Counted from the first letter of the stretch, positions 7,827-16,071 are shown. The stretch is DNA of 36,264 bases from Nitratireductor aquibiodomus NL21 = JCM 21793 (GCF_000615975.1 NZ_BAMP01000040.1:1-36264); one strand, 5' to 3'. Numbers and translations are program-made. Notes: generated by a model not told the origin, from the letters alone.

Positions 7827-7895
7827 TGTGCCAAATTGCGCATGCCCGGCGCGTATATATTGAGGGCATTGCACCTCGTGTTCAAATTTCACTCA

Positions 7896-7922
7896 CCCGG
7901 CCACTGCGCCGGGTTTTCTTTT
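7896..7922 (+). terminator. Rho-independent terminator of the left-arm unit
   Basis: CCCGGC-CACTGC-GCCGGG is followed directly by TTTTCTTTT. This is a textbook intrinsic terminator about 70 bp after the 369-aa gene, and it separates the early/replication genes from the structural gene block. Confidence 0.85.
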
Positions 7923-7965
7923 ACCCAGAATCAAATCCCAAAAATTTCAAAAAGGAGGCGGTCCG

Positions 7966-8460
7966 ATGACGAAATCGGAGTTTCTCGCCCTGCTGTCGCG
8001 CCGTCTCGGCGTGACGGAGACACATGTCCAATCGATCGTCAATCGCCTGCACAGCGCCGGCATGGTGACGCCTACGCGCTCTAAAAGGCATCCGCCTCCG
8101 ATCGATGAGCCCGACGCTGTCAGCATCCTGTTGGCGGTACTGGCCGACCGAGGTCTTGAGCATGCCGCGGATAACGCATGGACGTTGGCCGCAGCACATC
8201 ATGACGGCGAGCGCTTTGATGCGTTCCTGGCCCAGCTGCTTTTCGGCCCACCACGGTATGTCGGCCACCTGATCGTTCACCGCGAGGGCGCATCGGTGGT
8301 CGTGGATGCCGCGCACATCGAGTTTGGCGAACGCAGTGAAGTGCCGACGCGCTTTATTCCGGGCGGGGTGCTGATGGCCATTGCCGCGGAACTCCAGGGC
8401 GCGACGCCACGCGATGCAGACGCTATCGCAGCAATTACGAGGATCCAGAATGGACATTGA
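7966..8460 (+). CDS. Hypothetical protein with N-terminal helix-turn-helix
   Basis: A 164-residue protein with a strong ribosome site (AAAAAGGAGGCGG) 6 bp before the ATG. Residues 1-40 form a likely winged helix (KSEFLALLSRRLGVTETHVQSIVNRLHSAGMV). The rest is mixed helix and strand (VSILLAVLADRG, FLAQLLFGPPRYVGHLIVHREG), with no motif I can name. It starts a new transcription unit right after a terminator and precedes the capsid gene. A late-gene regulator is a reasonable guess. It has no signal peptide or membrane segment. Confidence 0.75.
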   Translation: MTKSEFLALLSRRLGVTETHVQSIVNRLHSAGMVTPTRSKRHPPPIDEPDAVSILLAVLADRGLEHAADNAWTLAAAHHDGERFDAFLAQLLFGPPRYVGHLIVHREGASVVVDAAHIEFGERSEVPTRFIPGGVLMAIAAELQGATPRDADAIAAITRIQNGH

Positions 8461-8935
8461 CGAACTGATCGACGCTGCAGCACGCGCGGCAGCTGAGAAA
8501 ACGAATCAAGGCACTCGAACGGCAGTCAAAAAACAATCACTCCCAGAGGGTGCTGCAAGGGCGGCTCTCAAGGCCCTAGCGCGACCAGAAGGTGACACAA
8601 AATTATTGGCCGATATTCGGCAGTCGCAGCGCGAAGACGGGCTCCACTCCGTGCCACCCTGGGTGTTCGCACACTACTTCCCACCAGAAAAAGTCGAGGA
8701 TTTTGAGCTCAAGCGTCTCGAAAGCCCACACGACGATACCTCTTGGCTTTCACCGCGAAAGCAACGTGAATCCGCGTTCCTTCAGTTCAACATGCTGCTC
8801 GCCGGATGCCGCGCTGAAAATGCAGCTCAAGAGGCTGGTCAGACCCAATCTGGAATCGGCGGAGCCGGCACTGGTGCTCGCAGCCGAGCCCGCCACCAAA
8901 TATTTGCCGCCATCATGCGCGGCGACATCGATTAA
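8450..8935 (+). CDS. Hypothetical protein upstream of capsid gene
   Basis: A 161-residue protein whose ATG (8450) overlaps the end of the preceding gene by 11 bp. The longer open frame starting at 8381 lies inside that gene and is unlikely. It contains an alanine-rich helical start (DIDELIDAAARAAAEK), a central aromatic segment (VPPWVFAHYFPPEKVEDFELKRLES) and a glycine-rich linker (GIGGAGTGARSRARHQ). No family was recognised. Its place just before the capsid gene would suit a scaffold or head-morphogenesis factor, but no protease or scaffold motif is visible. Confidence 0.7.
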   Translation: MDIDELIDAAARAAAEKTNQGTRTAVKKQSLPEGAARAALKALARPEGDTKLLADIRQSQREDGLHSVPPWVFAHYFPPEKVEDFELKRLESPHDDTSWLSPRKQRESAFLQFNMLLAGCRAENAAQEAGQTQSGIGGAGTGARSRARHQIFAAIMRGDID

Positions 8936-8950
8936 CTGAAAGGAATAGCC

Positions 8951-10050
8951 ATGAGTGAATTGGCCTCCATGATCACCAGTCTCGGTGACAAATTCAAAGC
9001 CACCACCGAAGACCTCACCACCCGCCTATCCGAACTCGAACGCCGCGCAGCGCGCTCTTCGGAAGATCACGAATATGTCGCCAACGACAACCACGAGTCC
9101 CTTGGCCATATCGTCGCTAACGATGACGCTGTGCGCAACTTGACCAGCGATTTCCGCGGCAAGGCTGTCGTCAAGCTGCGCGGTGAGAGCGCAGCCATCA
9201 CATCTTATCCAGCAACCGTTGGCAGCAATACCTCTGCTGGTACGTCGCTGGTGCCGGCGCATCGCGTACCGGGTATTGTGACCCCATATCAGCGGCGCAT
9301 GACGATCCGCGACCTTCTGCGTACGGCGCGCACCACCTCGAATAACATCGAGTGGCCTCGAGAGACGAATTACACCAACAACGCAGACGTTGTCTCCGAA
9401 GGCGCGAAGAAGCCTTATTCGGATATCGAGTTCGAACTGGAGAACGCGCCGGTTCGAACGATCGCGCATATGTTCAAAGCCAGCCGCCAGATCCTTGACG
9501 ACGCCGATGCGCTCGCGAGCTACATCGATCGCCGCGGCCGTTACGGCCTCCAGTTCAAGGAGGAGCTACAGCTCTTGAGAGGCGATGGTACCGGTCAGAA
9601 CATTGAAGGCATCATCCGCAGGCCAGCGCCTATGAGACGGCTCGAAACTCGACGGGAGACACGCCGCTCGACGTTCTAAACCACGCCATTAGCCAGGCCG
9701 AAGAAAGCGACATTCCGATCACGGGTATCGTTCTTTCCAAGAAGATGTGGCGCGACATGTTGGGAATCAAGGATGGCGACGAGCGTTATCTCAGCGGCGG
9801 CCCGTTCGGCACCACAGCGGCACAGATCTGGGATCTACCCGCGATCGGCAGCAACGCCATGGCTGACGGCGAATTCCTCGTCGGAGCTTTCGAGGATGGT
9901 GCGACAATCTTCGACCGTCTGGAAGCGGAGGTTCTGGTATCGAGCGAGAATGACGACGACTTTGAGCGCAATTTGTTCTCGATCCGCGCGGAGCAGAGAC
10001 TGGCACTTGCCGTTTTCAGGCCGGATTCATTTGTCACCGGCCAATTCTAA
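8951..10050 (+). pseudogene. HK97-family major capsid protein, frameshifted
   Basis: The major capsid protein builds the phage head. Residues 1-60 are a coiled-coil delta-type region (SELASMITSLGDKFKATTEDLTTRLSELERRAA). The HK97 fold follows: VPAHRVPGIVTPYQRRMTIRDLL, IEWPRETNYTNNADVVSEGAKKPYSD, and ILDDADALASYIDRR. The frame breaks near 9616 in ATCATCCGC. Adding one C continues in the other frame as IIPQASAYETARN, then DIPITGIVLSKKMW, and ends RPDSFVTGQF. The repaired length is 366 residues, normal for the family. A classical separate protease gene is not seen nearby. The same type of one-base loss occurs in host genes here, so the protein may well be intact in the cell. Confidence 0.88.
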
Positions 10051-10140
10051 TCCGGCGGCGTGAATGACGGGTCAGCTTCGATCCGGAAGACGTGATGCGT
10101 GCCGCCAACATTTCCTGATTGCGCATCAAGTCATGAGCAG

Positions 10141-10173
10141 TGCCCTGCGCCGAAACCCTTGCGGCGCGGGGCA
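10141..10173. promoter_or_regulatory. Strong GC-rich hairpin after capsid gene
   Basis: TGCCCTGCGCCG and CGGCGCGGGGCA form a 12-bp stem with one T-G pair and a 9-nt loop. It lies in the 150-bp gap between the capsid gene and the next gene. There is no T run, so it may act as an mRNA 3'-end stabiliser or processing site that lets capsid be made at a higher level than the downstream genes. Confidence 0.45.
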
Positions 10174-10202
10174 TTTCACCTCACCCAACCAGAGGCAAAG
10201 AC

Positions 10203-10394
10203 ATGTCAAGTCATGACGACATGCAAGAAGCTGCACGGCTCATCGTTGAAGACACGATGAGTAGGCTGGCGAAACTTGGTGCAGACCACCAAGCCGCAGC
10301 AAAGCTTCTCGCAATTCAGGGCTATATCCGTATCGAGAATAAGCAGGCGCAGGCCGAATTGATCAGCACACTTACTTCCCTGATGGATGGATGA
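10203..10394 (+). CDS. Small hypothetical protein before HNH gene
   Basis: A 63-residue, mainly helical protein (DMQEAARLIVEDTMSRLAKLG, then KLLAIQGYIRIENKQAQAELISTLTSLM). The internal ATG at 10203 has AGAGGCAAAGAC before it. The upstream extension of the frame covers the hairpin and is unlikely to be coding. Its stop overlaps the start of the HNH gene, so the two are coupled. The family is unknown. Confidence 0.65.
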   Translation: MSSHDDMQEAARLIVEDTMSRLAKLGADHQAAAKLLAIQGYIRIENKQAQAELISTLTSLMDG

Positions 10395-10821
10395 AGTCGC
10401 TGCGCATAAACGCTTCCTCCGATCGCGCGAATGGCAAGAACGACTGCGCCCGCATCATCTGATGCGCGAGCCGCTATGCCGATTTTGCGCGGCTCTTGGC
10501 GATGTTACGGCCGAGGACGTCCAGGTCGACCACATCGTTCGCCCGAACGGCGATCCGGTTCTTCAACGCGCCCCCGAGAACCTGCAAACACTGTGCCCGA
10601 CACACCATGCCGCGAAGTCACAGTATGAGCGCGGCGATTGCAGTCGGCCGCTGATCATCGGGTTCAACGCTGATGGCTGGCCAGTCACATGGACGCCGAC
10701 CGAAGCGTCGATGGCTAGCCAGGGGGGTGTTTTGAAGTGTGGAGGTGCGCGACGGGGGCACCGTGATGGGCCCTTTCTGCGCATTTTCAGTGCCCCGGTT
10801 CAACAAAAATTTCGGAGGTGA
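10387..10821 (+). CDS. HNH endonuclease
   Basis: A phage-type HNH nuclease, usually encoded next to the small terminase and needed for DNA packaging or cos cleavage together with the terminase. Residues ~28-75 carry the zinc and catalytic elements: CRFC, the DH pair in VDHIVRPNGD, and ENLQTLCPTHHAAKS. The C-terminus beyond ~95 is not typical and runs through a G-rich tract (GGGGGG near 10723), so a length error there cannot be excluded. The ATG overlaps the previous gene by 8 bp, and the stop is 3 bp before the next start. The context HNH then P27 TerS is the standard packaging pair. Confidence 0.9.
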   Translation: MDEVAAHKRFLRSREWQERLRPHHLMREPLCRFCAALGDVTAEDVQVDHIVRPNGDPVLQRAPENLQTLCPTHHAAKSQYERGDCSRPLIIGFNADGWPVTWTPTEASMASQGGVLKCGGARRGHRDGPFLRIFSAPVQQKFRR

Positions 10822-10824
10822 CTT

Positions 10825-11154
10825 ATGAAGCCACCCAAACACCTACGGCCGGCAACCCGTAGATGGTTTGCCGGCGTTCTCGACGACTTCGACCTCGAAG
10901 ACCACCACGTACGACTTCTGACCTTGGCGGGCGAAGCTTGGGACAGAGGCCAAGCGGCCCGTGAATACATCGACGCCAACGGGATGACCTTCACGGACCG
11001 TTTTGGCCAGCCAAAAGCCCGGCCGGAGGTCGCCATTGAACGAGACTCGCGCATTGGTTTCGCTCGCCTGATTAGGGAGTTGGCTCTGGATGGCGTTGAC
11101 GCCCCAGAGGCTCCGCGTTCGCCGCGAACCGCAGATTACGGGAGTCGCCGCTGA
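10825..11154 (+). CDS. Phage terminase small subunit, P27 family
   Basis: A 109-residue DNA-recognition subunit of the packaging motor. The start (KPPKHLRPATRRWFAGVL), the DFDLEDHHVRLLTLAGEAWDRGQAAREYIDANG helix pair, the TFTDRFGQPKARPEVAIERDSR segment and the following FARLIRELALD are characteristic of the P27 family. GGAGGTGACTT precedes the ATG. Normally the large terminase follows at once, but here two small unknown genes and a tape measure follow. The lone small subunit is the key argument for a satellite that hijacks a helper phage's large terminase. Confidence 0.92.
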   Translation: MKPPKHLRPATRRWFAGVLDDFDLEDHHVRLLTLAGEAWDRGQAAREYIDANGMTFTDRFGQPKARPEVAIERDSRIGFARLIRELALDGVDAPEAPRSPRTADYGSRR

Positions 11155-11447
11155 TGCCGGTGCGAACGCGAAGAAGTAAACGCCGTCATGGTGCTGGCGT
11201 CGGTGCCTGGTTTGACGTTTTCGAAGGGGAATTCGATTTCTTCGGAGAACTGGAAGCGGCCGGCGTAGATCTGAATAGGCATGGCAAACCGGACCTCGAA
11301 GTAGCCCGCACCGCGTGGTCTGAGCTGGGCGTAGCATTCATGGAAGAATTCCACGCGCGCTATCCGGATGGCGCACATTTTATCCCGTGGGCGGTTGAGC
11401 AATTCGGCGTGCCGCCGCAACGGAAACGCCGCTTACGGCGGCGCTAA
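11154..11447 (+). CDS. Hypothetical protein after small terminase
   Basis: A 97-residue protein with very basic ends (RTRRSKRRHG at the start, RKRRLRRR at the end) around an acidic, aromatic centre (FDVFEGEFDFFGELEAAG, FMEEFHARYPDGAHFIPWAVEQFG). TGATG overlap with the terminase stop indicates coupling. The basic tails suggest nucleic-acid contact. I recall similar short proteins beside P27 terminases in alphaproteobacterial prophages but no known role. Confidence 0.75.
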   Translation: MPVRTRRSKRRHGAGVGAWFDVFEGEFDFFGELEAAGVDLNRHGKPDLEVARTAWSELGVAFMEEFHARYPDGAHFIPWAVEQFGVPPQRKRRLRRR

Positions 11448-11459
11448 AGGACACAAAGA

Positions 11460-11660
11460 ATGACCGATAATTACACCACCGCGTGCGCACGCGCGGCCGA
11501 TTACGCACGCGTTGAACTCGCCGTTGGCACTGATGCCAGCACGCTGGCCGACGCACTTATTACACAGGCCGCTGCGATCTGGGCGGCGAACACAGGCCGG
11601 CATACCGCGGCGCGAGAATTGCTTCGTATGTGGCATGAGGTGACGTATGCCGGCGACTAA
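11460..11660 (+). CDS. Small hypothetical protein before tape measure
   Basis: A 66-residue, all-helical acidic protein (ARAADYARVELAVG, STLADALITQAAAIWAANTGRHTAARELLRMWHEVTY). A weak AAGGACACAAAGA ribosome site precedes the ATG. It overlaps the tape-measure start by 14 bp. Position just before a tape-measure gene is where tail-assembly chaperones lie in siphophages. The length is too short for a typical chaperone and the link is only positional. Confidence 0.65.
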   Translation: MTDNYTTACARAADYARVELAVGTDASTLADALITQAAAIWAANTGRHTAARELLRMWHEVTYAGD

Positions 11661-13613
11661 TGTCGAGAAGCTTGTCGTAAGCCTGAGCGCCGATATTCGC
11701 CAGTATCAAAAGGCGTTGGATCGCGCTCAGGGCGTTACGAACAAGCAGGCGAAGGCGATCGAAAATCGCTATCGCCGAATGAACAAGAACCTCGCGTCGC
11801 TCGGCAAGACAGCCATGGCCGGTTTCGCTGCTGGCTTTGCTTCCCTCGGTGTAACGGCAACAGTCGCCGGCTTGCGCGATGTCGCGGGCAGCATTGCTCA
11901 AATCAGCAACGAAGCGGCGCGCGCCGGCGTTACGACACGTGTCTTCCAAGAGTGGGAAGCAGTTGCTGTGAAGGCCCGCATTCCTGTCGACGCGCTGGTC
12001 GATGCCTTCAAAGAATTGAACATTAGGGGCGATGAATTCGCACAGACCGCAAAGGGGTCTGCAGCAGAAGCATTCGCACGCTTAGGACTAACGCCAGCCG
12101 AGGTCAAAGAGCGTCTCAAAGACCCGTCCGAATTTATGCTCTTGCTGATCGAGCGCACGCGCCAGCTAAAGGACACGGCGGCGGCAACACGTATCTTTGA
12201 CGAGCTTTTCGGCGGTACAGGTGCGGAACGCATGGTTTCGCTGCTGGGCCAGTCCACGGACGAAATTCGCGCCACTATCAGTGAAGCGCACACGCTCGGG
12301 AACGTGCTTGATGACGAGGTTATTGCACGCGCGGCCGAGGTGGATAAGCAGTTCAACCAGATTGTTCACACGGTCGGGCAAAACCTGCGTGGCGCGATCG
12401 TTTCCGCGGCCACCTCACTGCAGGATTTCGTCAATGCCTTTAATGGATTTGAGGCCCAGCGCACGGCAAAGCTGGACGAAAACCTTGCCAGGCTCGGCAA
12501 GGAGCGGCTCGAAATCGAACGCGAGATCGGCGAACTACGCGAGCGCCAGAGGCAGGGCCACGTTGGCGCTGGCGATGGCATTCTAGGGTCGTCAATTGGC
12601 GAATCCCTGATCGGGGAATCCATCGCCGACCACGAGCGCCGGCTCGAGGCACTTGCTGCAGAAGAAGAAATGATTCTGCGTGTAGTTTCGGCGCGAGACA
12701 AAGCCGCCAAGACCCCGGAGCCAACAGCCACGAGCGGATGGTCGCCTTCACCATACACACCTCCGCCGTCAAGTGGTGGCTCTAGCCGGGATGCGAGTGC
12801 CGCAGCCGCGGAGCGTGAAGCTGAAGCCGTGCGGAGGCTTATTGCGGGTCTACAGCATGAACTTGAGCTGGTCGGCGCGACAAATCTAGAACGCGATATC
12901 GCCAATGCGCTGCGCCAGGCTGGTGCGGCTGCGACGGCCGGTCAGCAAGCTCAGATCGTATCCTTGATCTCCGCCCTTGCCGCAGAAGAAGAAGCCGTAC
13001 GGAAGGCGTCGGAGGCGACGGCGGAAATGCGGGATATTGGCCGGGATGCTATGCGCGGTCTGATCGATGATTTGATCGCCGGTAAAGACGCAGGCGAAGC
13101 CTTTGCCAGCGTGCTGTCCAAGATCGGTTCGAAATTAATCGATATGGCGCTCGGCGGTCTCTTTGGCGGTGGTGGCGGCCTTCTGGCGGCCTATTCGGCT
13201 TTGCCGGTGGTGGTTACGTATCTGGAAAGACACCCAAGGCAGCCGGCTTCGACAAAGGCGGCTATACCGGTCCTGGCGGCAAGTATCAGCCGGCCGGCGT
13301 GGTGCACAAAGGCGAATACGTCTTTTCAAAAGCTGCCGTGGATCGCATTGGCGTCGGCAATCTGGAGGCGATGCATCGCAATCTCAAAGGTTATGCCGAA
13401 GGCGGGTTTGTTGCACCGTCCGCCCCTGTCTTGCGCGCTGCGCCGGCAGCATCGTCGGGGGCGACGTATGCGCCGCAGTACAACATCGACGCGAGCGGTG
13501 CAGAGGCGGGCGTAGAGACGAAAATATCTGCGGCCCTAGAGGAATACGACAGGGGTAACTATCAGCGGTTCCTCGCCAATCTAGGGGACGCCAGAAAGAG
13601 GAATGCGATTTAG
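11647..13613 (+). pseudogene. Phage tail tape-measure protein, frameshifted
   Basis: The tape-measure protein sets siphophage tail length. The N-terminus (VEKLVVSLSADIRQYQKALDRAQG) is typical, followed by a glycine/alanine-rich hydrophobic segment (LGKTAMAGFAAGFASLGVTATVAG) and long coiled coils (~40-330, 380-480). The frame breaks near 13186 in CTGGCGG. One added G restores the C-terminus: GLFGFAGGGYVSGK, KGGYTGPGGKYQPAGVVHKGEYVFSKAAVDRIG, AEGGFVAP. The repaired length of 655 residues is short for a tape measure. No tail tube, tail-tip or baseplate genes follow. The small size could belong to a satellite or a deletion product. Confidence 0.85.
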
Positions 13614-13618
13614 GAAAA

Positions 13619-13650
13619 GTGCCAAGTTTCGTTTGAAGGTGGCGCTTTTT
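13619..13650 (+). terminator. Terminator after tape-measure gene
   Basis: GTGCCA ... TGGCGC (one T-G pair) is followed by TTTTT, starting a few bases after the tape-measure stop. The stem is short but the U-run is good, and it closes the structural block. Confidence 0.5.
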
Positions 13651-13702
13651 GTATGATACTTTCAGATTGCTCAATCGACCTTCAGAATCTTTTTCGGAGG
13701 TT

Positions 13703-13733
13703 GCGGTCTCGCAAGGTCCAGTTGCGAGACCGC
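13703..13733. promoter_or_regulatory. Perfect 12-bp hairpin
   Basis: GCGGTCTCGCAA and TTGCGAGACCGC face each other across a 7-nt loop, with no T run on either side. It lies 90 bp after the tape-measure terminator and beside the 3' end of the small leftward frame. It could be an RNA 3' end, a protein-binding site or a packaging/replication signal. Confidence 0.45.
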
Positions 13734-13745
13734 GTTTCGGTGGCT

Positions 13746-13898
13746 TTACGCCTTGATTATCATGATGAGTAATTCAATCATCATTAGCAGAATTATGATT
13801 TCTTCTGCTTTGCTCAATCGGCCTCTTTTCTCTCCCGACGCGGCTAGTAGCGAACAACTCGCTGCTTTCAATCCGACTCGGTTGAACCGAACCCGCAT
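13746..13898 (-). CDS. Possible small membrane peptide (50 aa)
   Basis: The first half is basic (starts MRVRFNRVGLKAAS) and the second half is one hydrophobic helix (KAEEIIILLMMIELLIMIIKA) long enough to span a membrane. This profile resembles small toxic or stress peptides. No good ribosome site is visible before the ATG, and the region is otherwise non-coding, so it may be chance. The perfect hairpin lies just beyond its stop. Confidence 0.25.
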   Translation of the reverse strand: MRVRFNRVGLKAASCSLLAASGEKRGRLSKAEEIIILLMMIELLIMIIKA

Positions 13899-14621
13899 GT
13901 CACATTCTTCGCATCATTGACGCTGGGTAAAGCTCCCATCTTTGATTTAACCGCGATTCACAGGTCGCAGCCACAACACGTGGATCATTTGGCTAAGCTA
14001 GTTGACGACCGGAGCAATCCTCCTGAACGCTATATTATTTCTGCCCTCGCACTCATATTGGCTCCTTTCCGCCTTGACCGGAATGGGTGCTGATTCTTAT
14101 TTTGTTCCAATGCAAATCAAAACACTCGGCGATGCTGGACACACTCTGCGACGGTCTGGATGCGCTGCGCTTGGGGCAAGCGCCAACGAGCGAATTGTTG
14201 GGGTTCACACCTTAAGGCTTGGGGCGCTCAAGGGAGAATTCTCGCTCGCTGGCGACCAAAGGTAGCGGGTGGGCTTTGCACCTACACTGGTGTGATGGCG
14301 TAGGTCGGTCGACGCTTCGGAGGGCGGCTCGTCAGCGCCGGCCGGTCGGTCCGAGTCAGGTCCGCCGCACCTATTGATGCCGGGATTCGCAAATGGACGG
14401 CTAGTAACGAACCGTTTCGGCGTGAAAAGAAGCGCTGGCGGGGTGGTCGTCGATTGCCCCCACCACCATATGACGTGTGGTTGTCAGAAGCGTCAACGGT
14501 ACGCGATCGCGTGAGGGGGCAATCAAATTCCCCTTTGGTGTTTTCGTAAAAAACAGCGGGTGTTTCGCGTAAAAGGCTGCAAAAAATCTTTTTTGATTTT
14601 TTTTTATAAAAAAAGCCGTTT

Positions 14622-14656
14622 CGTGCTACGGAACGAGACGCGAGTTCCGTAGCACG
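14622..14656. promoter_or_regulatory. Operator-like 13-bp inverted repeat of GNAT operon
   Basis: CGTGCTACGGAAC and GTTCCGTAGCACG are perfectly complementary across 9 nt. The right arm ends immediately before the -35 element of the predicted promoter, a position suited to repressor binding. Toxin-antitoxin operons are commonly autoregulated through such sites, but that is inference here. Confidence 0.6.
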
Positions 14657-14685
14657 TTGCGAAGCCCGCGTCAATCATCTATATA
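14657..14685 (+). promoter_or_regulatory. Sigma-70 promoter of the GNAT operon
   Basis: TTGCGA and TATATA are separated by exactly 17 bp, and the run of A/T upstream (14581-14620) could serve as an UP element. The start codon of the small gene lies about 48 bp downstream. Confidence 0.6.
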
Positions 14686-14732
14686 TGCACTCGTCTGCTT
14701 ATAATTTCACCAAAAAAGGAAGGAGCGCAGAA

Positions 14733-14927
14733 ATGGCAATTGTTTCGCATGCGTTCGGTCAGGTGCGATTAACTGATGTGGACGCGGAAAAGTTTTACAA
14801 TCAGGTTACGTACGGCAAGCCCAAGGCGGCTGCAACACATTCCGTAAAATCCGGCTCTGAGCTTTACAATTCTTACCGGAAGAACGGAACCGTTAAGGTG
14901 ACAGTGAAGTCGACCAAGGGTCGCTAA
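14733..14927 (+). CDS. Small basic protein paired with GNAT acetyltransferase (possible antitoxin)
   Basis: A 64-residue basic protein (starts MAIVSHAFGQVRLTDVDAEKF) ending in a lysine-rich strand (GTVKVTVKSTKGR). AAGGAAGGAGCGCAGAA is a strong ribosome site and decides the ATG at 14733 over the longer frame. Its stop codon is immediately followed by the TTG start of the acetyltransferase, so expression is coupled. It does not show the ribbon-helix-helix pattern of the DUF1778 antitoxins usually paired with GNAT toxins. It could be a different kind of antitoxin or an unrelated partner. Such a gene pair in a mobile element, behind a palindromic operator, suggests a stability or defence module. 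Confidence 0.7.
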   Translation: MAIVSHAFGQVRLTDVDAEKFYNQVTYGKPKAAATHSVKSGSELYNSYRKNGTVKVTVKSTKGR

Positions 14928-15455
14928 TTGTCTGACGTAGATCTTGAATTGCGAGCGATAGAGCCCGGTGACAAGGTTACCGGGCTTTCTCTTGGCGATC
15001 CAGATTTTCAGCCTTTGAAGACCTTTTTGCAGCGGGACGCAAAAGGATATCATGCGCAAAATCTAGCTAAAACCTACGCGTTTTTCGATGAAAATGCGAA
15101 GATTGTCGGTTACATTACACTCATTTGCGCAGAGATAACCACCGAGCGCAAAGAAGACCTCCCCGCCCCCGATCTCACCTACAACTACAAGAGCTACCCA
15201 GCAGTCAAAATCGCACGCTTAGCAGTTGATAAACGCTTTCGGGGAAATGATTTGGGGAAGAGCTTAGTTCACTTCGCACTGGGGATGATCAAGGAAGCCA
15301 TCTGTCCGATTGTAGGCTGTAGGTTTGCAGTTGTTGATTCCAAGCAAAAATCGATAAAATTCTACGAAAAGTGCGGATTTACGCTTGTAGACACAGTCTC
15401 CAATAGAGATCGACCAGAACCAATTATGTTTCTGGACCTACATAAAGTCCCCTAG
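14928..15455 (+). CDS. GNAT-family N-acetyltransferase (toxin-like)
   Basis: A 175-residue acetyltransferase. Conserved GNAT pieces are visible: YAFFDENAKIVGYITLICAEIT (strands 3-4), VKIARLAVDKRFRGNDLGKSLV, with the R/Q-G-x-G/D acetyl-CoA loop slightly altered (RGNDLG), then VVDSKQKSIKFYEKCGFTLV. The size and layout match GNAT toxins of the TacT/AtaT type, which acetylate aminoacyl-tRNAs, although many GNATs have other substrates. The start is a TTG directly after the preceding stop with AAGGG upstream. The next ATG (15051) would remove the first strand. The GC content is lower than in the chromosome, which supports transfer. Confidence 0.82.
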   Translation: MSDVDLELRAIEPGDKVTGLSLGDPDFQPLKTFLQRDAKGYHAQNLAKTYAFFDENAKIVGYITLICAEITTERKEDLPAPDLTYNYKSYPAVKIARLAVDKRFRGNDLGKSLVHFALGMIKEAICPIVGCRFAVVDSKQKSIKFYEKCGFTLVDTVSNRDRPEPIMFLDLHKVP

Positions 15456-15531
15456 CAACCCCGCTCTCCGCATCTCGCCCCATTTCACGAACTCCGCGCG
15501 CCGCCAGATCGCATTATCCGATCAACCCCAC

Positions 15532-16035
15532 CTATCGACACAGACTCCTATCGACATAGGTCTTGTTTCCATTTGAATTGATGTAGTAGCAGCCGCCACG
15601 CGGACCGCGGTAGTAGGTTCGAAAGGCTGAAGCCCTCGAATATGTTGCTCGCTGTGACGGCGTACGCTGCTGGGCAGCGACAAATTCCCTCGAAGTCTCC
15701 CTCAGGTCGGTTGCGCGAGCACGGGCATGGCGATCGCCGAGAAGTGGCTGAAAAACCACATGCGTTGTTGAGCCGTCTGCCAGAGAAGCAGTCCCAACCA
15801 AAGGATGGCCGTCACTATTGGTTCTGATTGCTATCGTGCCAGTCCGGCCATCCTGGCACGCAATAGGCGCAGTGACTTCAGTCTCCTCTTCACCGCGAAC
15901 ATACCTGCCAGTACAAGCGGTGCTCTCGCCAGAGATCGTGAAACTTTGATCGAGCACCACGCCTGAGTATGGCATTTGTCCCGTGGCGCAGCCGCTCAAC
16001 AAGATTGCGGTGCCGCAGACTGCCCGTATTCGCAT
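15532..16035 (-). CDS. Lipoprotein with PBCV-basic-adaptor-like C-terminus
   Basis: A 167-residue protein with a signal peptide and lipobox (ILLSGC, Cys at ~16). The middle part repeats the layout of the neighbouring 123-aa lipoprotein: a Cys-Gly-Tyr segment (CTGRYVRG), APIACQDGRTGTIAIRT, then GTASLADGSTTHVVF. The C-terminus (GPRGGCYYINSNGNKTYVDRSLC) matches the short basic adaptor motif seen in many exported phage and bacterial proteins. It is the last gene of a five-gene leftward unit, with a good ribosome site (GGGGAG). The role is unknown; a surface-acting protein is inferred from export and lipidation. Confidence 0.8.
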   Translation of the reverse strand: MRIRAVCGTAILLSGCATGQMPYSGVVLDQSFTISGESTACTGRYVRGEEETEVTAPIACQDGRTGTIAIRTNSDGHPLVGTASLADGSTTHVVFQPLLGDRHARARATDLRETSREFVAAQQRTPSQRATYSRASAFRTYYRGPRGGCYYINSNGNKTYVDRSLCR

Positions 16036-16071
16036 AGTACTCCCCTGGCGACGAACAAACGGCCGGCGAAA

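Larger units (their letters stand above)
13651..14621. other. Long stretch without a convincing gene
   Basis: About 970 bp with lower GC than the surroundings and no open frame of credible composition. It contains a perfect 12-bp hairpin (13703-13733, GCGGTCTCGCAA stem, 7-nt loop) and a short leftward frame (13746-13898). A T/A-rich block (14581-14620) lies just before the GNAT operon and may act as an UP-type promoter element. Two longer open frames here (14002-14265 rightward, 14282-14674 leftward) lack ribosome sites and family resemblance. It may be remnant DNA where tail genes were lost, or a spacer for cargo insertion. Confidence 0.6.

Noticed and set aside
14002-14265. Rightward open frame of 87 codons
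   Set aside because: Composition looks random, no ribosome site and no neighbour in an operon.
14282-14674. Leftward open frame of 130 codons in the gap before the GNAT operon
   Set aside because: No ribosome site, biased Arg/Pro composition and a poly-Lys stretch created by the T tract; no family resemblance.
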